Shown here in pieces: positions 1 through 9,706 of a stretch of DNA of 64,000 bases. Within the stretch, counting starts at the first letter, position 1. Each line of letters begins with the position of its first letter. Made by a program: the position numbers and the translations under genes. Location of the stretch: positions 124,001-188,000 of the forward strand of contig NZ_RHHP01000016.1 of the NCBI RefSeq assembly GCF_003710815.1, in the 5' to 3' direction. The DNA comes from Brevibacillus centrosporus (GTDB taxonomy: Bacteria; Bacillota; Bacilli; Brevibacillales; Brevibacillaceae). The notes beneath the pieces were generated by a model. That model did not search any database and had not been told where the DNA came from. It saw only the letters and a list, made by a program, of their open reading frames with translations.

Positions 1-478
1 GAAATTTGTCAACAGTAGACTTTTGCGCAGCTTCGTCCAGTTCTTTCTCGATGATCTTGGAAGCCAAGAGTACGGAAAGGCTAGTCATTTGCTCACGCAG
101 TTCCAGCTTCGCTTTTTCTACTTCACGAGCCAGTTCAGCACTTGCATCAGCTTTCATGCGCTCGGAAGCAGCTTGAGCTTCCGCTACGATTTTGCTAGCT
201 TCATCAGACGCTTGCTTTGCAGCACGGTCGATGATCGCTTTGGATTCAGCGCGTGCTTCATCCAGTACACGACGTTGCTCAGCGAGCAGTGCTTCCGCTT
301 CTTTGCGGCCCTGCTCAGCCGAGGAGATTTCATTTGCGATATGCTGACGGCGTTTTTCCATCATGCCCACGATCGGGCCCATGGCGAATTTACGAACAGC
401 CAGCAACAACAACAAGAATACAATTGCTTGGGTTAATAGCGTTCCCCATTCCAGGGATACAGCTCCAAAGTCGAGCAT
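1..478 (-). CDS. atpF: ATP synthase F0 subunit b, C-terminus cut by window edge
   Basis: Subunit b is the peripheral stalk of F1F0 ATP synthase: one membrane helix, then a long helix that holds F1 against F0. The visible 159 residues begin MLDFGAVSLEWGTLL, have one hydrophobic helix at about residues 12-25 (AIVFLLLLLAV), then a charged, Ala/Glu/Lys-rich helical stretch typical of the family. The start is ATG at 478, preceded by AGGAGTG. Family members are about 160-175 residues, so only a short C-terminal tail should be missing. It follows atpE in the conserved order atpZ-atpI-atpB-atpE-atpF. Confidence 0.95.
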   Translation of the reverse strand, partial: MLDFGAVSLEWGTLLTQAIVFLLLLLAVRKFAMGPIVGMMEKRRQHIANEISSAEQGRKEAEALLAEQRRVLDEARAESKAIIDRAAKQASDEASKIVAEAQAASERMKADASAELAREVEKAKLELREQMTSLSVLLASKIIEKELDEAAQKSTVDKF

Positions 479-591
479 TCGTTTCACTCCTTCCTGCGAA
501 AAGAAAGATGTATCTTCACGGATTCATAAAACCGTTTCTTCCAAAAATAGAGGCGGGTAACAAGCGCCCGCCTATCGTTTCCGTTGCTCGC

Positions 592-816
<225 letters not shown>

Positions 817-867
817 TTAAAAACCTCCTTAGTGTTGTAAAAAAGAATGAAATACGGAAATTGCCGA

Positions 868-1683
868 TTAATGATCTTCGTTCACTTGCTGCGAGAGGTA
901 CACCATTGCAAGCGTCGTGAAAATGAACGCTTGTACGGAACCTACGAATACGGAGTAACCCAGCCAGATAAACAGCGGGATGCTACCGAAGATTCCTACA
1001 CTCAGCAGGAAGGCGATCAAAACCTCACCCGCAAAGATGTTACCGAATAGACGCAAAGGAAGCGTCAACGGCTTAATGATGAACTCCTCGAGAATGTGAA
1101 TCGGGTTCAGGAATGTATGTTTCAGCCAACCGCCAAAGCTCTTCTTGATTCCCAGATAGTGAGAGTATAGAAGAACGATGAGTGCCAAAGCGAAGGTAAC
1201 GCTCGGCGTCGCGGTAGGCGATTTCCACCAACTAATTACCACACCGTGTGCATGCGGATCGGTAGAGTTCAACTCTTCCGTTACTTTTTCCAGCTTTTGT
1301 TGTTTCATTTCATTGCTAGTGGAAACAGTCAGCATGTCGATGAAACCTTGGCTTACCTCTTGGCCATGACTATTGTGGTGAGCCGTGTTCACGTTGAACA
1401 AAAGTCCCAATTGGTTCCCCAAGAAGATGTACAGGAACAACGTGAGCGCCAAGGAGACAAAACCCGCAGCTTTCTTCGGTGTGATGTAGCTCTTAGTAAT
1501 ACCGGTGACAAAGTCCACAATCCATTCCATCACGTTTTGCGTGCCGCCTGGAGTAGCGGAGGTCAGCTTGCGGGTCATACCGATACACATGAAGAGTACC
1601 ACCAGAGAGGTTACCAGAATCATGAGAATAGTGGAGATGTCAAATACCATGCCCAACCATTCAAATCGCAGAGAATAATGCAT
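868..1683 (-). CDS. atpB: ATP synthase F0 subunit a
   Basis: Subunit a forms the two proton half-channels beside the c-ring. The protein has several membrane helices and the family signature PLRLFGNIFAGE, whose Arg is the essential residue facing the c-ring Glu. The frame is open to a GTG at 1692, but that GTG is part of the Shine-Dalgarno AAAGGGGTG. The ATG at 1683, six bases further on, is the better start, giving 271 residues (MHYSLRFEWLG). It is followed by atpE after a 54-base gap. Confidence 0.95.
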   Translation of the reverse strand: MHYSLRFEWLGMVFDISTILMILVTSLVVLFMCIGMTRKLTSATPGGTQNVMEWIVDFVTGITKSYITPKKAAGFVSLALTLFLYIFLGNQLGLLFNVNTAHHNSHGQEVSQGFIDMLTVSTSNEMKQQKLEKVTEELNSTDPHAHGVVISWWKSPTATPSVTFALALIVLLYSHYLGIKKSFGGWLKHTFLNPIHILEEFIIKPLTLPLRLFGNIFAGEVLIAFLLSVGIFGSIPLFIWLGYSVFVGSVQAFIFTTLAMVYLSQQVNEDH

Positions 1684-1748
1684 GTATTTCACCCCTTTCT
1701 TCCGCGCGAGTAGTTTTTCGCATACATGTAAAAAAGAAATGCAGATAT

Positions 1749-2117
1749 CTATTTAAAGGAGCGATACACAAAAAGGAAACTAAGAGCCTGAAAGAGGAAC
1801 AACCCTATCAAAACGCCAGCAAGTCCAAATAAATGAGGGAATCGCATCGTCAGGAAGACAGCAAACCCCGCGACGATGAGGCGTTGTAGCATGCCAGTCC
1901 CTTTAGGCCGTACACTTGGATCGACAGCCATCTGACCGATACGCCAGGTTTTGCTGAAGAGGACAGTTCCATTCACGAGACTGCAGACCATCCCTAAAAG
2001 AAGGCCCTGCAAAAAGAATCGATACGATGGCAACACTGCCCAGAGTATCGCAGCTATCGCCATACAGAAAAAGGCATAGCGAAAAGTGGCTCGCATAGCC
2101 AAAGTAAACGTTTGCAT
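1749..2117 (-). CDS. atpI: ATP synthase subunit I (AtpI-like)
   Basis: This is a small 122-residue membrane protein with four predicted hydrophobic segments, found in front of atpB in many operons. The family is linked to assembly of the c-ring, but the exact role varies between species. The start is ATG at 2117, after GGGAGAT. It sits between the short atpZ gene and atpB. Sequence conservation is low in this family, so position and topology carry much of the call. Confidence 0.8.
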   Translation of the reverse strand: MQTFTLAMRATFRYAFFCMAIAAILWAVLPSYRFFLQGLLLGMVCSLVNGTVLFSKTWRIGQMAVDPSVRPKGTGMLQRLIVAGFAVFLTMRFPHLFGLAGVLIGLFLFQALSFLFVYRSFK

Positions 2118-2128
2118 GTCCCATCTCC

Positions 2129-2338
2129 CTAGAGGTACCCGCGAATGATGCGGTAGACGCTGTACACGCCTATACCTAATCCTGCGAGCAATCCAATCAT
2201 CAAAAACAGCGGATTGGAAGCGAAAAGGCCATCCAGATATTTACCCAGAAATACCCCTGCAATCACACAAATTGCCATATCGACACCAATTAAAGTAACC
2301 AGTGTGATGGCTCGCCATGGATTATCAATTTTCGACAC
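2129..2338 (-). CDS. atpZ: AtpZ/AtpI family protein, first gene of the atp operon
   Basis: This is a short protein with two membrane helices (about 69 residues, VSKIDNPWRAITLV...). The GVDMAICVIAGVFLG and GLLAGLGIGVYSVYR segments are typical of AtpZ/AtpI family proteins, which are proposed to help magnesium uptake or ring assembly. The frame extends upstream to 2398, but AAAGGAG lies 8 bases before a GTG at 2338, which I take as the start. It ends 11 bases before the atpI start. Confidence 0.78.
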   Translation of the reverse strand: MSKIDNPWRAITLVTLIGVDMAICVIAGVFLGKYLDGLFASNPLFLMIGLLAGLGIGVYSVYRIIRGYL

Positions 2339-2400
2339 AGGACATTCTCCTTTCAAACATAAGGAGAGGGCAGGTGTCAAGCGCCCCTTTGCCCTCATCC

Positions 2401-2430
2401 ATATTAACGAAAGATTATTCCCTTTGTCAA
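2401..2430 (-). promoter_or_regulatory. Sigma-A-type promoter of the atp operon
   Basis: On the minus strand a perfect TTGACA (2425-2430) lies 18 bases from TAATAT (2401-2406). It is about 60 bases before the atpZ start, and the gap has no other gene that it could serve. Confidence 0.7.
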
Positions 2431-2483
2431 CGTTCGACCCGTTCTGTACACAAAGCGTTCACAATTGAAAACTATTGAAAATA

Positions 2484-3674
2484 CTACAGTTTCTCAATGA
2501 CCGTCGCTACTCCCTGTCCGCCGCCAATGCAAAGAGTCGCTAACCCATATTTTACCCCTTCACGCTTATGTAATTCGTGAATAAGGGTAACTAAAATTCG
2601 GGCGCCGCTTGCACCGATCGGATGCCCCAAAGCAATCGCTCCTCCGTTCACATTTACCTTCTCCGAATCGAAGCCGAGTGCTTTTCCAACGGACAAGGAT
2701 TGAACAGCAAACGCTTCGTTCGCCTCGATCAGGTCGATGTCAGCAATAGACAAGCCCGCTTTCTTCAATACCTTCTCGGTAGCCGGAACCGGTCCGTAGC
2801 CCATAATGCTCGGATCTACACCAGCGCTGGCGTTGGCGATGATGCGCGCCAACGGCTTGACGCCAAGCTCGTCAGCCTTTTCTTTAGTCATAATCAAGAG
2901 AGCAGCTGCGCCGTCATTGATTCCCGAAGCGTTGCCCGCAGTGACGGAACCGTCTTTTTTAAAGGCTGGCTTCAGCTTGCCCAGCGCTTCTGCGGTAACG
3001 CCTGCACGCGGGAATTCATCCACAGCGAATAGGACAGGATCGCCTTTTCTCTGCGGAATGGCCACGGGGACGATCTCTTCCTGGAAGCGGCCGGTTTCAA
3101 TCGCCTTCTGCGCCTTCTGCTGGCTCCATGCGGCAAATTCGTCCTGCTCGTCGCGGCCAATCTCGTATTTGCTGCAAAGATTTTCTGCCGTGATCCCCAT
3201 GTGATAGTCGTTGAAAGCACACCACAAGCCGTCGCGAATCATGGAATCTACTACTTTTTGATCTCCCATGCGATAGCCGTTGCGTGCGCCTTCCAAAAGG
3301 TACGGCGCCTGGCTCATGTTTTCCATGCCACCTGCGAGTACCACTTCAGAATCACCGCTGAGAATCGCCTGAACGGCCAGATGTACTGCTTTCAGACCTG
3401 AACCGCACACTTTGTTAATGGTCAGGGAAGGAACTTCATTTGCCAAACCAGCTTGGATGGAAGCTTGACGTGCAGGATTTTGACCCAGACCAGCCTGGAG
3501 TACGTTTCCCATGATGACTTCGTCCACAGCTTCCTTGGGTACCCCTGCCCGCTCCAGAGCTGCTTCAAGCACGATTCCTCCCAGTTTTGTAGCGCTTACA
3601 CCAGACAGCGTGCCTTGAAAGCTCCCTATAGCAGTGCGGACAGCACTCGCAATAACGATTTCTCTTTGACTCAT
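2484..3674 (-). CDS. Acetyl-CoA C-acetyltransferase (thiolase)
   Basis: This is a thiolase II that condenses or cleaves acetyl-CoA units. The nucleophile is Cys in [11 protein letters not shown] near residue 90. The C-terminal part has the catalytic His in [16 protein letters not shown] and the second Cys in CIGGGQG. The start is probably ATG at 3674, 9 bases after GGGGAG; a TTG at 3680 is also in frame but sits too close to the SD. Length (about 396) is normal. It follows bioC by 40 bases with no terminator, so it may be the last gene of the biotin operon. Fatty-acid or polyhydroxybutyrate metabolism are both possible roles. It is distinct from the second thiolase at 46170-47348. Confidence 0.92.
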   Translation of the reverse strand: MSQREIVIASAVRTAIGSFQGTLSGVSATKLGGIVLEAALERAGVPKEAVDEVIMGNVLQAGLGQNPARQASIQAGLANEVPSLTINKVCGSGLKAVHLAVQAILSGDSEVVLAGGMENMSQAPYLLEGARNGYRMGDQKVVDSMIRDGLWCAFNDYHMGITAENLCSKYEIGRDEQDEFAAWSQQKAQKAIETGRFQEEIVPVAIPQRKGDPVLFAVDEFPRAGVTAEALGKLKPAFKKDGSVTAGNASGINDGAAALLIMTKEKADELGVKPLARIIANASAGVDPSIMGYGPVPATEKVLKKAGLSIADIDLIEANEAFAVQSLSVGKALGFDSEKVNVNGGAIALGHPIGASGARILVTLIHELHKREGVKYGLATLCIGGGQGVATVIEKL

Positions 3675-3714
3675 ATTCAAACACTCCCCGGAATAATCAT
3701 GTTAGCCAACTTTC

Positions 3715-4557
3715 CTATGATTCCATGTTTGTGCTCAGATTCCTGCTTCGACTTGCTTGAATATAAAGCAAATCGTATGTGACCGGAATGCCGTGATCGA
3801 AGGCATATGTTCGTTCATAGTAACCGATCATCTCAGCCAAAAGCTTTCTTTGCCCCAATCCTTTCTCTCTTTCCTGGCTCGCATTTGCCCCTATTGATTT
3901 GACCGCATGCAGAAACTCGACAACGGAGGGATAGGATAACACTGCTTTTCGCGTGGTAGTGCGAATGTCCTCCATACCAGCATCTCTTAGCATGCGCTCC
4001 CACTGCTCAGATGAGACAAACGATAAACCGTGACGAACCTCATTCTGCCCTAGACAACGATGCGCATACCCGAACGAAGCATGAAGCTCCTGAAAAGTCG
4101 CTGGTCCGAAAGTCGAAAAAAGAAGCGGCGCCCCCGGGCGAAGCAGCTTTGCGATGCCCCTTAAAGTCTTTGCCGGATGAGCGAGCCATTGAAAGCAGGC
4201 ACCGGACACGATCAGATCGTACGTCTCAGGGGGCTGCTCCCAGACCCATTCTTCGATATCAGCATGCAGAAACTCGCAAGCCATGCCTTCAGCCTGGAGG
4301 TTATGCTCTGCCTGCTCCAGCATTCCTCGTGCGATGTCCATCGACTGATAGGCGGACTCGGCAAAATATCTGCGGAGCATCCGTGTGAGCCCCCCTGTGC
4401 CGCATCCCACCTCCAATAGCCTCGCGACTCGATCCGGTTCTACCGCCGCGCATGTAAGCTTTTGCAGCTGGCCTGCCATCTCCTTTTGAACAAGCGCGTA
4501 GCGATCATAGCTGCTCGCCTTTTGGCTGAACCGGCTTTTAAGCCTTGCCTTCTCCAT
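3715..4557 (-). CDS. bioC: Malonyl-ACP O-methyltransferase BioC
   Basis: BioC methylates the free carboxyl of malonyl-ACP so that it can enter fatty-acid synthesis as the start of the pimeloyl chain. The SAM-binding glycine motif LLEVGCGTGGLTRML is near residues 45-60. The family core LIVSGACFQWLAHPAKTL and the region LRPGAPLLFSTFGPATFQEL follow. The frame is open to 4584, but the start is placed at ATG 4557 (MEKARLKSRFSQKASSYDRYA), which overlaps the end of the preceding hydrolase gene by 20 bases. Its length of about 280 residues is usual. It works with the neighbouring BioH-like esterase. Confidence 0.92.
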   Translation of the reverse strand: MEKARLKSRFSQKASSYDRYALVQKEMAGQLQKLTCAAVEPDRVARLLEVGCGTGGLTRMLRRYFAESAYQSMDIARGMLEQAEHNLQAEGMACEFLHADIEEWVWEQPPETYDLIVSGACFQWLAHPAKTLRGIAKLLRPGAPLLFSTFGPATFQELHASFGYAHRCLGQNEVRHGLSFVSSEQWERMLRDAGMEDIRTTTRKAVLSYPSVVEFLHAVKSIGANASQEREKGLGQRKLLAEMIGYYERTYAFDHGIPVTYDLLYIQASRSRNLSTNMES

Positions 4558-5272
4558 CACTCTCCACCATCCTCTGCACAGCAAGTGTTACGATTTCCGG
4601 ATAAAAAATGGGCGGTGCATGACCACTGTCCTCTATTGGCACCAGCTCCGCTTGAGGTAGGCTCTCCACCAATTCCGCTCCTGCTGCAAACGGCCAGATC
4701 GCATCGTTCTTTCCATGTATGATCGTCACCGGTACGTCCAAAGAGCGGCATAGCTGGCCGCAGTCCTCTTCTCGCAAGTAGGCGAGTCCCGCCAAAAGCG
4801 CTTCAGTGGACCATTGGTTTACCCGCAATTCCAGAAACGTGTCCTTCTTCTCTCTTCTCTCCTTTTCGGTAGCAATACTCTCGAAAAAATCTCCCCACAC
4901 ACGCTCTCTATTTTCAATCAGTTCGCGCTCCATTCTCAGCAGCGAAGCCACGGGCCATCCTTTGCTCCGTTCTTCTTTCGGTCGAACAAATCTGCTCCCT
5001 GTACTGATCAGAACCATGCCATGGAGAGGTGCGTTTGCGGCGAGACGCTGGGCGAGCATGCCTCCCATCGACCATCCAATCACGAACAGCCTTCCGCTGC
5101 CGATCGCTCTTACTTCCTTTTCAATCACTGCCATAAAATCTTTTGGATACGTCGCGCGCGTGAAGTCGGGTGTGACGTGATGACAGGTAGGAAATCGCGC
5201 CTGAATCGGGTGCCAAAGGTCGTTGGACATCCCCCAGCCCGTCAGCCACAGTAAGACGGTTTGGATTGCCAT
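4538..5272 (-). CDS. bioH: Alpha/beta hydrolase, BioH-type pimeloyl-ACP methyl ester esterase
   Basis: This 244-residue alpha/beta hydrolase has a full catalytic triad: Ser68 in GWSMGG, Asp190 in HGKNDAIWP and His218 in EDSGHAPP. Placed between bioF and bioC, it almost certainly removes the methyl group from pimeloyl-ACP methyl ester, the BioH step. It could instead be the BioV/BtsA-like replacement found in some species, because hydrolases taking this role are diverse. The ATG at 5272 directly follows the bioF stop codon (TAA-ATG), so translation is coupled. Confidence 0.82.
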   Translation of the reverse strand: MAIQTVLLWLTGWGMSNDLWHPIQARFPTCHHVTPDFTRATYPKDFMAVIEKEVRAIGSGRLFVIGWSMGGMLAQRLAANAPLHGMVLISTGSRFVRPKEERSKGWPVASLLRMERELIENRERVWGDFFESIATEKERREKKDTFLELRVNQWSTEALLAGLAYLREEDCGQLCRSLDVPVTIIHGKNDAIWPFAAGAELVESLPQAELVPIEDSGHAPPIFYPEIVTLAVQRMVESDGEGKA

Positions 5273-6466
5273 TTACCCGATCCCTCCTTCCAGATCGGCC
5301 CGGATACTCTGCAGTTGGTCGGCTGCCCATTCCAGCTCTGCCCAGGTATGTGTCGCCATCACAGTGAGACGGATCCGCGAAGTCCCCGCTGGCACAGTAG
5401 GCGGACGAATCGCGACGGCAGCGATCCCCATTTCCTCCAGCTTGCGGCTGTAGCGAAGTGTTTTTTCGTTATCGCCGATGATCAACGGGATGATGGGAGT
5501 ATCTCCCTCCCCTACGGAAAAGCCGTACGAGGCCAGCCGTTCGCGGAGCCATTTCGCCTTTGCCTGCAGACTTTTTCGCCTCTCTGCGTCCTTCATCACA
5601 ATGGTCAATGCTGTTAGCACGGAAGCAATCACCGCCGGCGGCAGGGCTGTCGAATAGATGAGCGGTCGAGATTTGGTAGCAAGATATCGAACCACGCTAT
5701 GATCAGCGCAAATATAGCCTCCGTATGCCCCAAACGCTTTGCTGAACGTCCCCATGATCACATCGATCTCCCTGTGCAGCCCTAGGGCGTGACAGAGCCC
5801 TTCTCCACGCTCTCCAAGCACACCTCCTGCATGAGCCTCGTCTACCATCAGCAATGCCCCATAGCGAGCCCGCAAGCCAACCAGATCGGGTAGCAAAGCT
5901 GTATCACCATCCATCGAAAAGACCGTGTCTGTCACGATCAGTTTTCGGCGAGCTCCCTTGTGCTTCTCCAGCAAATACGCCAGATGCTCGGGATCATTGT
6001 GACGATAGCGGTAATGCTCGGCACGGCTTTGGACAATTCCATCCACGATGCTGGCATGATTGAGGCGATCACTGAATACGGCATCTCCCCGGCCGACCAA
6101 AGCGGAGATGACGCCCGTATTCGCCTGATAGCCGCTCGCGAACACCAAAGCGGCTTCACGCTCTTTCCACGCTGCCAGTCGCTGCTCCAGCTCGGTATAT
6201 AAGGCGCAGCTGCCTGTAACGAGACGGGAAGCAGTCGCTCCCGTCCCCCACAGCTCGATCGCCTCCATCGCTGCCGCTTTCAACCGCGCATCATGGGCAA
6301 GTCCCAGATAATTGTTGGACGATAGATTCAACAGCGTTTTGCCTTCAACCCGGATCCATGCACCTCGATCTCCCAGCACAGCATCCACGCTGCGTATTTG
6401 CCTAGTCAGCGCCTGTTTTTCCAATCGCTCATAATCTTCATCCAGCCAAGCGTATCGATCTAGCAT
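5273..6466 (-). CDS. bioF: 8-amino-7-oxononanoate synthase BioF
   Basis: BioF is the PLP enzyme that joins pimeloyl-ACP or -CoA with alanine to give KAPA. It has the alpha-oxoamine synthase hallmarks: SSNNYLGLA near the N-terminus, FASGYQANTG, the Asp of VDEAHAGGVLG, and the PLP lysine in MGTFSKAFGAYGG (Lys243 from the chosen start). The start is ATG at 6466 after AGGAAGGTG, giving 397 residues. An upstream in-frame extension to 6505 overlaps bioB and has no good SD. Confidence 0.95.
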   Translation of the reverse strand: MLDRYAWLDEDYERLEKQALTRQIRSVDAVLGDRGAWIRVEGKTLLNLSSNNYLGLAHDARLKAAAMEAIELWGTGATASRLVTGSCALYTELEQRLAAWKEREAALVFASGYQANTGVISALVGRGDAVFSDRLNHASIVDGIVQSRAEHYRYRHNDPEHLAYLLEKHKGARRKLIVTDTVFSMDGDTALLPDLVGLRARYGALLMVDEAHAGGVLGERGEGLCHALGLHREIDVIMGTFSKAFGAYGGYICADHSVVRYLATKSRPLIYSTALPPAVIASVLTALTIVMKDAERRKSLQAKAKWLRERLASYGFSVGEGDTPIIPLIIGDNEKTLRYSRKLEEMGIAAVAIRPPTVPAGTSRIRLTVMATHTWAELEWAADQLQSIRADLEGGIG

Positions 6467-6479
6467 TTCGAACACCTTC

Positions 6480-7460
6480 CTAAAGCGCACACAGCTCGAT
6501 TTCAAACCCCAGATCCTCGATCATCTGATGGTCCGTCGCAATTTCCTGCCCTGGAGTCGTCAAGTAATCACCTACAAATAACGAATTGGCTGCATACAGC
6601 GCGAGTGGCTGCAAGGACCTCAGGTTGACTTCTCTTCCTCCTGCCACACGAATTTCTTTGGTGGGACAGAGAAAGCGGAACAAGGCGAGCACCTTGAGTG
6701 CTTTTCTAGCAGGTGTCCGTCCATAAGCTTCGAGGGGGGTCCCCGGGATTGCATTTAAAAAATTGACAGGAATCGAGTCGGCATCCAGCTCTCTTAATGC
6801 CTGCGCCATCTCCACGATTTCCTCTTCGCTCTCTCCCATCCCGATAATGACACCGGAGCACGGGGACATCCCTGCTTTTTTCACCGTATCGACGGTTTCT
6901 ACCCGCTGATCGTACGTATGCGTGGTCGTAATGTCCCCGTAATGGGAACGGCTCGTATTGAGATTGTGGTTGTAGCGATGCACACCTGCTGCCTGTAATC
7001 GCGTGGCCTGCTCTTCGCTCAGAATCCCCAGACAAGCACAAATCTTCAGGGGCATCGTTTCGCGAATTTCCTCTACCGCCTCGATGACCTGCGCCAGCTC
7101 TTTTTCCGTCGGTCCTCGTCCGGAAGCCACGATGCAATACGTCCCTGCTTTGCGGTTCAGCGCTTCTCTGGCACCTGCCAGCAGCGTTTCCTTGTCCAGC
7201 AGCGTGTATTTCGCTACAGGAGCGTTAGATACGATCGATTGTGAGCAGTATCCACAATCCTCCGGGCATAGACCGCTTTTGGCGTTTAGAATCATATTCA
7301 GCTTTACCTTTTTGCCAAAAAAATGACGCCTGACCTGGAAAGCCGCGTGCAGCAGCGGCAATAGCTCGTCGTCCTGTGCCTGCAGCACGTGAAGCGCTTC
7401 CTCGCGCGTCAGCATTTCGTTATGTATCGCTTTCTTTGCGTAGCTCATCCAATCGATCAT
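6480..7460 (-). CDS. bioB: Biotin synthase BioB
   Basis: BioB is the radical-SAM enzyme that inserts sulfur into dethiobiotin. The [4Fe-4S] motif CxxxCxxC is GLCPEDCGYC (Cys65, 69, 72). Conserved BioB blocks follow, including YNHNLNTSRSHY and PVNFLNAIPGTPLE. The start is ATG at 7460; its ATGA overlaps the bioD stop by four bases and AGAGGGG lies upstream. The open frame runs further upstream but inside bioD. The 326-residue length is normal. Confidence 0.97.
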   Translation of the reverse strand: MIDWMSYAKKAIHNEMLTREEALHVLQAQDDELLPLLHAAFQVRRHFFGKKVKLNMILNAKSGLCPEDCGYCSQSIVSNAPVAKYTLLDKETLLAGAREALNRKAGTYCIVASGRGPTEKELAQVIEAVEEIRETMPLKICACLGILSEEQATRLQAAGVHRYNHNLNTSRSHYGDITTTHTYDQRVETVDTVKKAGMSPCSGVIIGMGESEEEIVEMAQALRELDADSIPVNFLNAIPGTPLEAYGRTPARKALKVLALFRFLCPTKEIRVAGGREVNLRSLQPLALYAANSLFVGDYLTTPGQEIATDHQMIEDLGFEIELCAL

Positions 7461-8191
7461 CGTGTCCCCTCTTCTCCCAGAATATGAGCGGCAATGGCCC
7501 CCAAATTTACATGCTGGCGTATGGCCGCAATCAGGTCCGGACGAGAGAGCGGCTTCCTCAATCTGGGAAGGCTTCCCCACACCTTGACTTGCCCATAGCG
7601 TTCAATCATGCTCGCGTTGCTCGCCTTACTGGCGTCGTCGGCAAAATCTGCATCTGCCTCGTTTAGCAGGACACCAGCGACAGGCACGCCTTGTTCTCGG
7701 GCATACCAGACTGACAGCAGCGTATGATTGATGGTTCCTAGGCCATCTCTTGCTACCAGCAACAGCGGAAGCCCAAGCTTCCTCGCCAGATCGATCATCA
7801 TTTCCGTCTCGGTGAGGGGAACAGCGAGTCCCCCCGCTCCCTCTACCAGCAAAAATCGATGTCTTTTCTTCAGAAGCTCCCCTCCCTGCAGGACTTGCTC
7901 CATCGTAAGCTCATGGTTTGCAGCTCTAGCTGCCAGCAGTGGAGTGAGTGGCTGTGGAAAGACGAGAGGAGCGATCTCGTCAGGCAGATCTGCAACCCCG
8001 GAGAAAGTATGAAGAAAGGCTGCATCGCTTCCGTCCTCATGCGCTAGGGCTCCGGACATCACGGGCTTCCAGACGCCGATTTCCAATCCATCCTCGCGCA
8101 AAGCAGCTGCCAGGCCAGCCGTGACAATCGTTTTCCCTACCCCTGTATCGGTACCGGCGATGAATAAGCCGGCACATCTCTGTTCGTTCAT
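7457..8191 (-). CDS. bioD: Dethiobiotin synthetase BioD
   Basis: BioD is the ATP-dependent carboxylase that closes the ureido ring of dethiobiotin from DAPA and CO2. The P-loop GTDTGVGKT is at residues 13-21, and the family motif [11 protein letters not shown] follows in the middle of the protein. The length of 244 is usual. Its ATG (8191) overlaps the bioA stop in a four-base ATGA, and its own stop overlaps the bioB start the same way. The operon is therefore tightly coupled. Confidence 0.96.
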   Translation of the reverse strand: MNEQRCAGLFIAGTDTGVGKTIVTAGLAAALREDGLEIGVWKPVMSGALAHEDGSDAAFLHTFSGVADLPDEIAPLVFPQPLTPLLAARAANHELTMEQVLQGGELLKKRHRFLLVEGAGGLAVPLTETEMMIDLARKLGLPLLLVARDGLGTINHTLLSVWYAREQGVPVAGVLLNEADADFADDASKASNASMIERYGQVKVWGSLPRLRKPLSRPDLIAAIRQHVNLGAIAAHILGEEGTR

Positions 8192-9552
8192 ACCGATCCC
8201 TCCTTTGTCGCCGAGGTTGCCTCCTTGATCGACGCCTCGAGAATGCGGACCATGTCACGCAGCTCCTCACAGGTAGAAGCGAGCGGAGGAATGAACACGA
8301 TCACGTTGCCCAATGGACGCGTCAACAGTCCTTTTTCCCGGGCCAGCTTGCAGACGCGAACTCCAATGCGCTCGTTCCAGTGAAACGGCTCCTTTGTCCC
8401 CTTATCCCGCACGAGCTCAATGCCTGCCATCATCCCTTTTTGGCGGATGTCCCCCACATGGGCCTCTTCTGCCATAGGGAGCAGCAGCTCGGCGAGATAT
8501 TTTGCCTTTTGTACGGTACCCTCTACGAGCCGCCCCTCCTCCATCAAGCGCAGATTAGCCAAGGCGACTGCACATCCCAACGGATTGCCAGTAAACGAAT
8601 GCCCGTGGAAGAACGTTTTTTGCTCCTCGTAGTCGGCATAAAAAGCCGCATACACTTTTTCTTTGACCACTGTAGCGGCTACCGGCAGATAGCCACCAGT
8701 CAGCCCTTTTGCCACAGCCATGATGTCTGGCGTTACCCCATCATGCTCGCAAGCAAACATCTTCCCCGTACGGCCAAAGCCAGTCGCTACTTCGTCGGCA
8801 ATGAGCAGCACATCGTACGCCTGGAGCATTTCCGCGATCTGCCGTAAGCAGCCATCCGGCATGATGATCATCCCGCTCGCGCCCTGCACCACCGGCTCCA
8901 CAATCATGGCAGCGATTTCCGTCCCTTTTTCCTGTAGCAGCTGCTCCAGTCTGTCGAGTGTGCTCTTTACCGCAGCCTCATCGCCGCCATCCCGGTATGG
9001 ATACGGGTATGGAATCACATGAGGCGAAAATAGCAATGGCTTGTAGATCTGATGATAGAGCGGGATTGCCCCTACACTCGTAGCACCGATCGTATCTCCG
9101 TGATAGGCATTGCTCATGGTGATAAAAGACTTCTTCTCGTGCATCCCACTGTTTTGCCAATACTGGAAAGCCATTTTCAAGGAGATTTCCACAGCGGTAG
9201 CCCCATTGTCTGAGTAAAACACTTTGGTCAAGCCTTCCGGAGCGAGGCGTACCAGCTCCTCTGCCAGCAATATGGACGGCACATTCGCCATACCAAGCAA
9301 AGTTGAATGCGCGACCTGATCGAGCTGCTCGATGATGGCTTGATTCAGCTCCGGGACGTTGTGGCCGTGCACATTCAACCACACAGACGAAAAGCCATCG
9401 TAGTATTCCTTTCCATGCACATCAAACAGCTTGATTCCTTTTCCTCGGGCAATGATGAGGGGCTCGTCTTCCATGTAGTCTTTCATCTGCGTAAATGGAT
9501 GCCACAAATACCGCTTGTTCTTGGCGGCCAGCTCCTCAGGTGAATATAGCAA
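8188..9552 (-). CDS. bioA: Adenosylmethionine-8-amino-7-oxononanoate aminotransferase BioA
   Basis: BioA is the class III PLP aminotransferase that converts KAPA to DAPA. Motifs: [10 protein letters not shown] near the N-terminus, [26 protein letters not shown], and the PLP lysine in [14 protein letters not shown]. The frame is open to a GTG at 9576, but a perfect AAGGAGG at about 9561-9567 lies inside that extension. The TTG at 9552, eight bases after it, is the likely start (454 residues). It is the first gene of the biotin operon, controlled by the BirA operator just upstream. Confidence 0.95.
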   Translation of the reverse strand: MLYSPEELAAKNKRYLWHPFTQMKDYMEDEPLIIARGKGIKLFDVHGKEYYDGFSSVWLNVHGHNVPELNQAIIEQLDQVAHSTLLGMANVPSILLAEELVRLAPEGLTKVFYSDNGATAVEISLKMAFQYWQNSGMHEKKSFITMSNAYHGDTIGATSVGAIPLYHQIYKPLLFSPHVIPYPYPYRDGGDEAAVKSTLDRLEQLLQEKGTEIAAMIVEPVVQGASGMIIMPDGCLRQIAEMLQAYDVLLIADEVATGFGRTGKMFACEHDGVTPDIMAVAKGLTGGYLPVAATVVKEKVYAAFYADYEEQKTFFHGHSFTGNPLGCAVALANLRLMEEGRLVEGTVQKAKYLAELLLPMAEEAHVGDIRQKGMMAGIELVRDKGTKEPFHWNERIGVRVCKLAREKGLLTRPLGNVIVFIPPLASTCEELRDMVRILEASIKEATSATKEGSV

Positions 9553-9580
9553 CTTGATAACCTCCTTCGTTAACACTTAT

Positions 9581-9611
9581 TTGTTAACTTGTATTTTAAT
9601 TTGGTTAACAT
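9581..9611 (-). promoter_or_regulatory. BirA (biotin repressor) operator
   Basis: TTGTTAAC (9581-9588) and GTTAACAT (9604-9611) form inverted half-sites separated by 15 bases, matching the well-known Firmicute BirA operator layout. It covers the -10 and spacer of the bioA promoter and lies about 29 bases before the bioA start. A further GTTAAC at 9569-9574 sits between the operator and the SD. Repression by biotinyl-AMP-bound BirA is expected. Confidence 0.88.
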
Positions 9612-9621
9612 ATTTTCGCAA
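9593..9621 (-). promoter_or_regulatory. Promoter of the biotin operon
   Basis: On the minus strand TTGCGA (9616-9621) and TAAAAT (9593-9598) are exactly 17 bases apart. The BirA half-sites fall on either side of the -10, so bound repressor would exclude RNA polymerase. Confidence 0.75.
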
Positions 9622-9645
9622 AGCCTTTTTCCTTCGTTTGGCAAC

Positions 9646-9693
9646 AAAAAAAGGACCTTGTCGCTCCCTGAGGAGAAACTAGGTCCTTTTTTT
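9646..9693. terminator. Bidirectional Rho-independent terminator
   Basis: AAAAAGGACCT and AGGTCCTTTTTTT form a stem with A/T tracts on both sides. It lies just after the SLH-protein gene on the minus strand and insulates it from the biotin promoter region. Confidence 0.85.
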
Positions 9694-9706
9694 GGGTATT
9701 TCCTGC

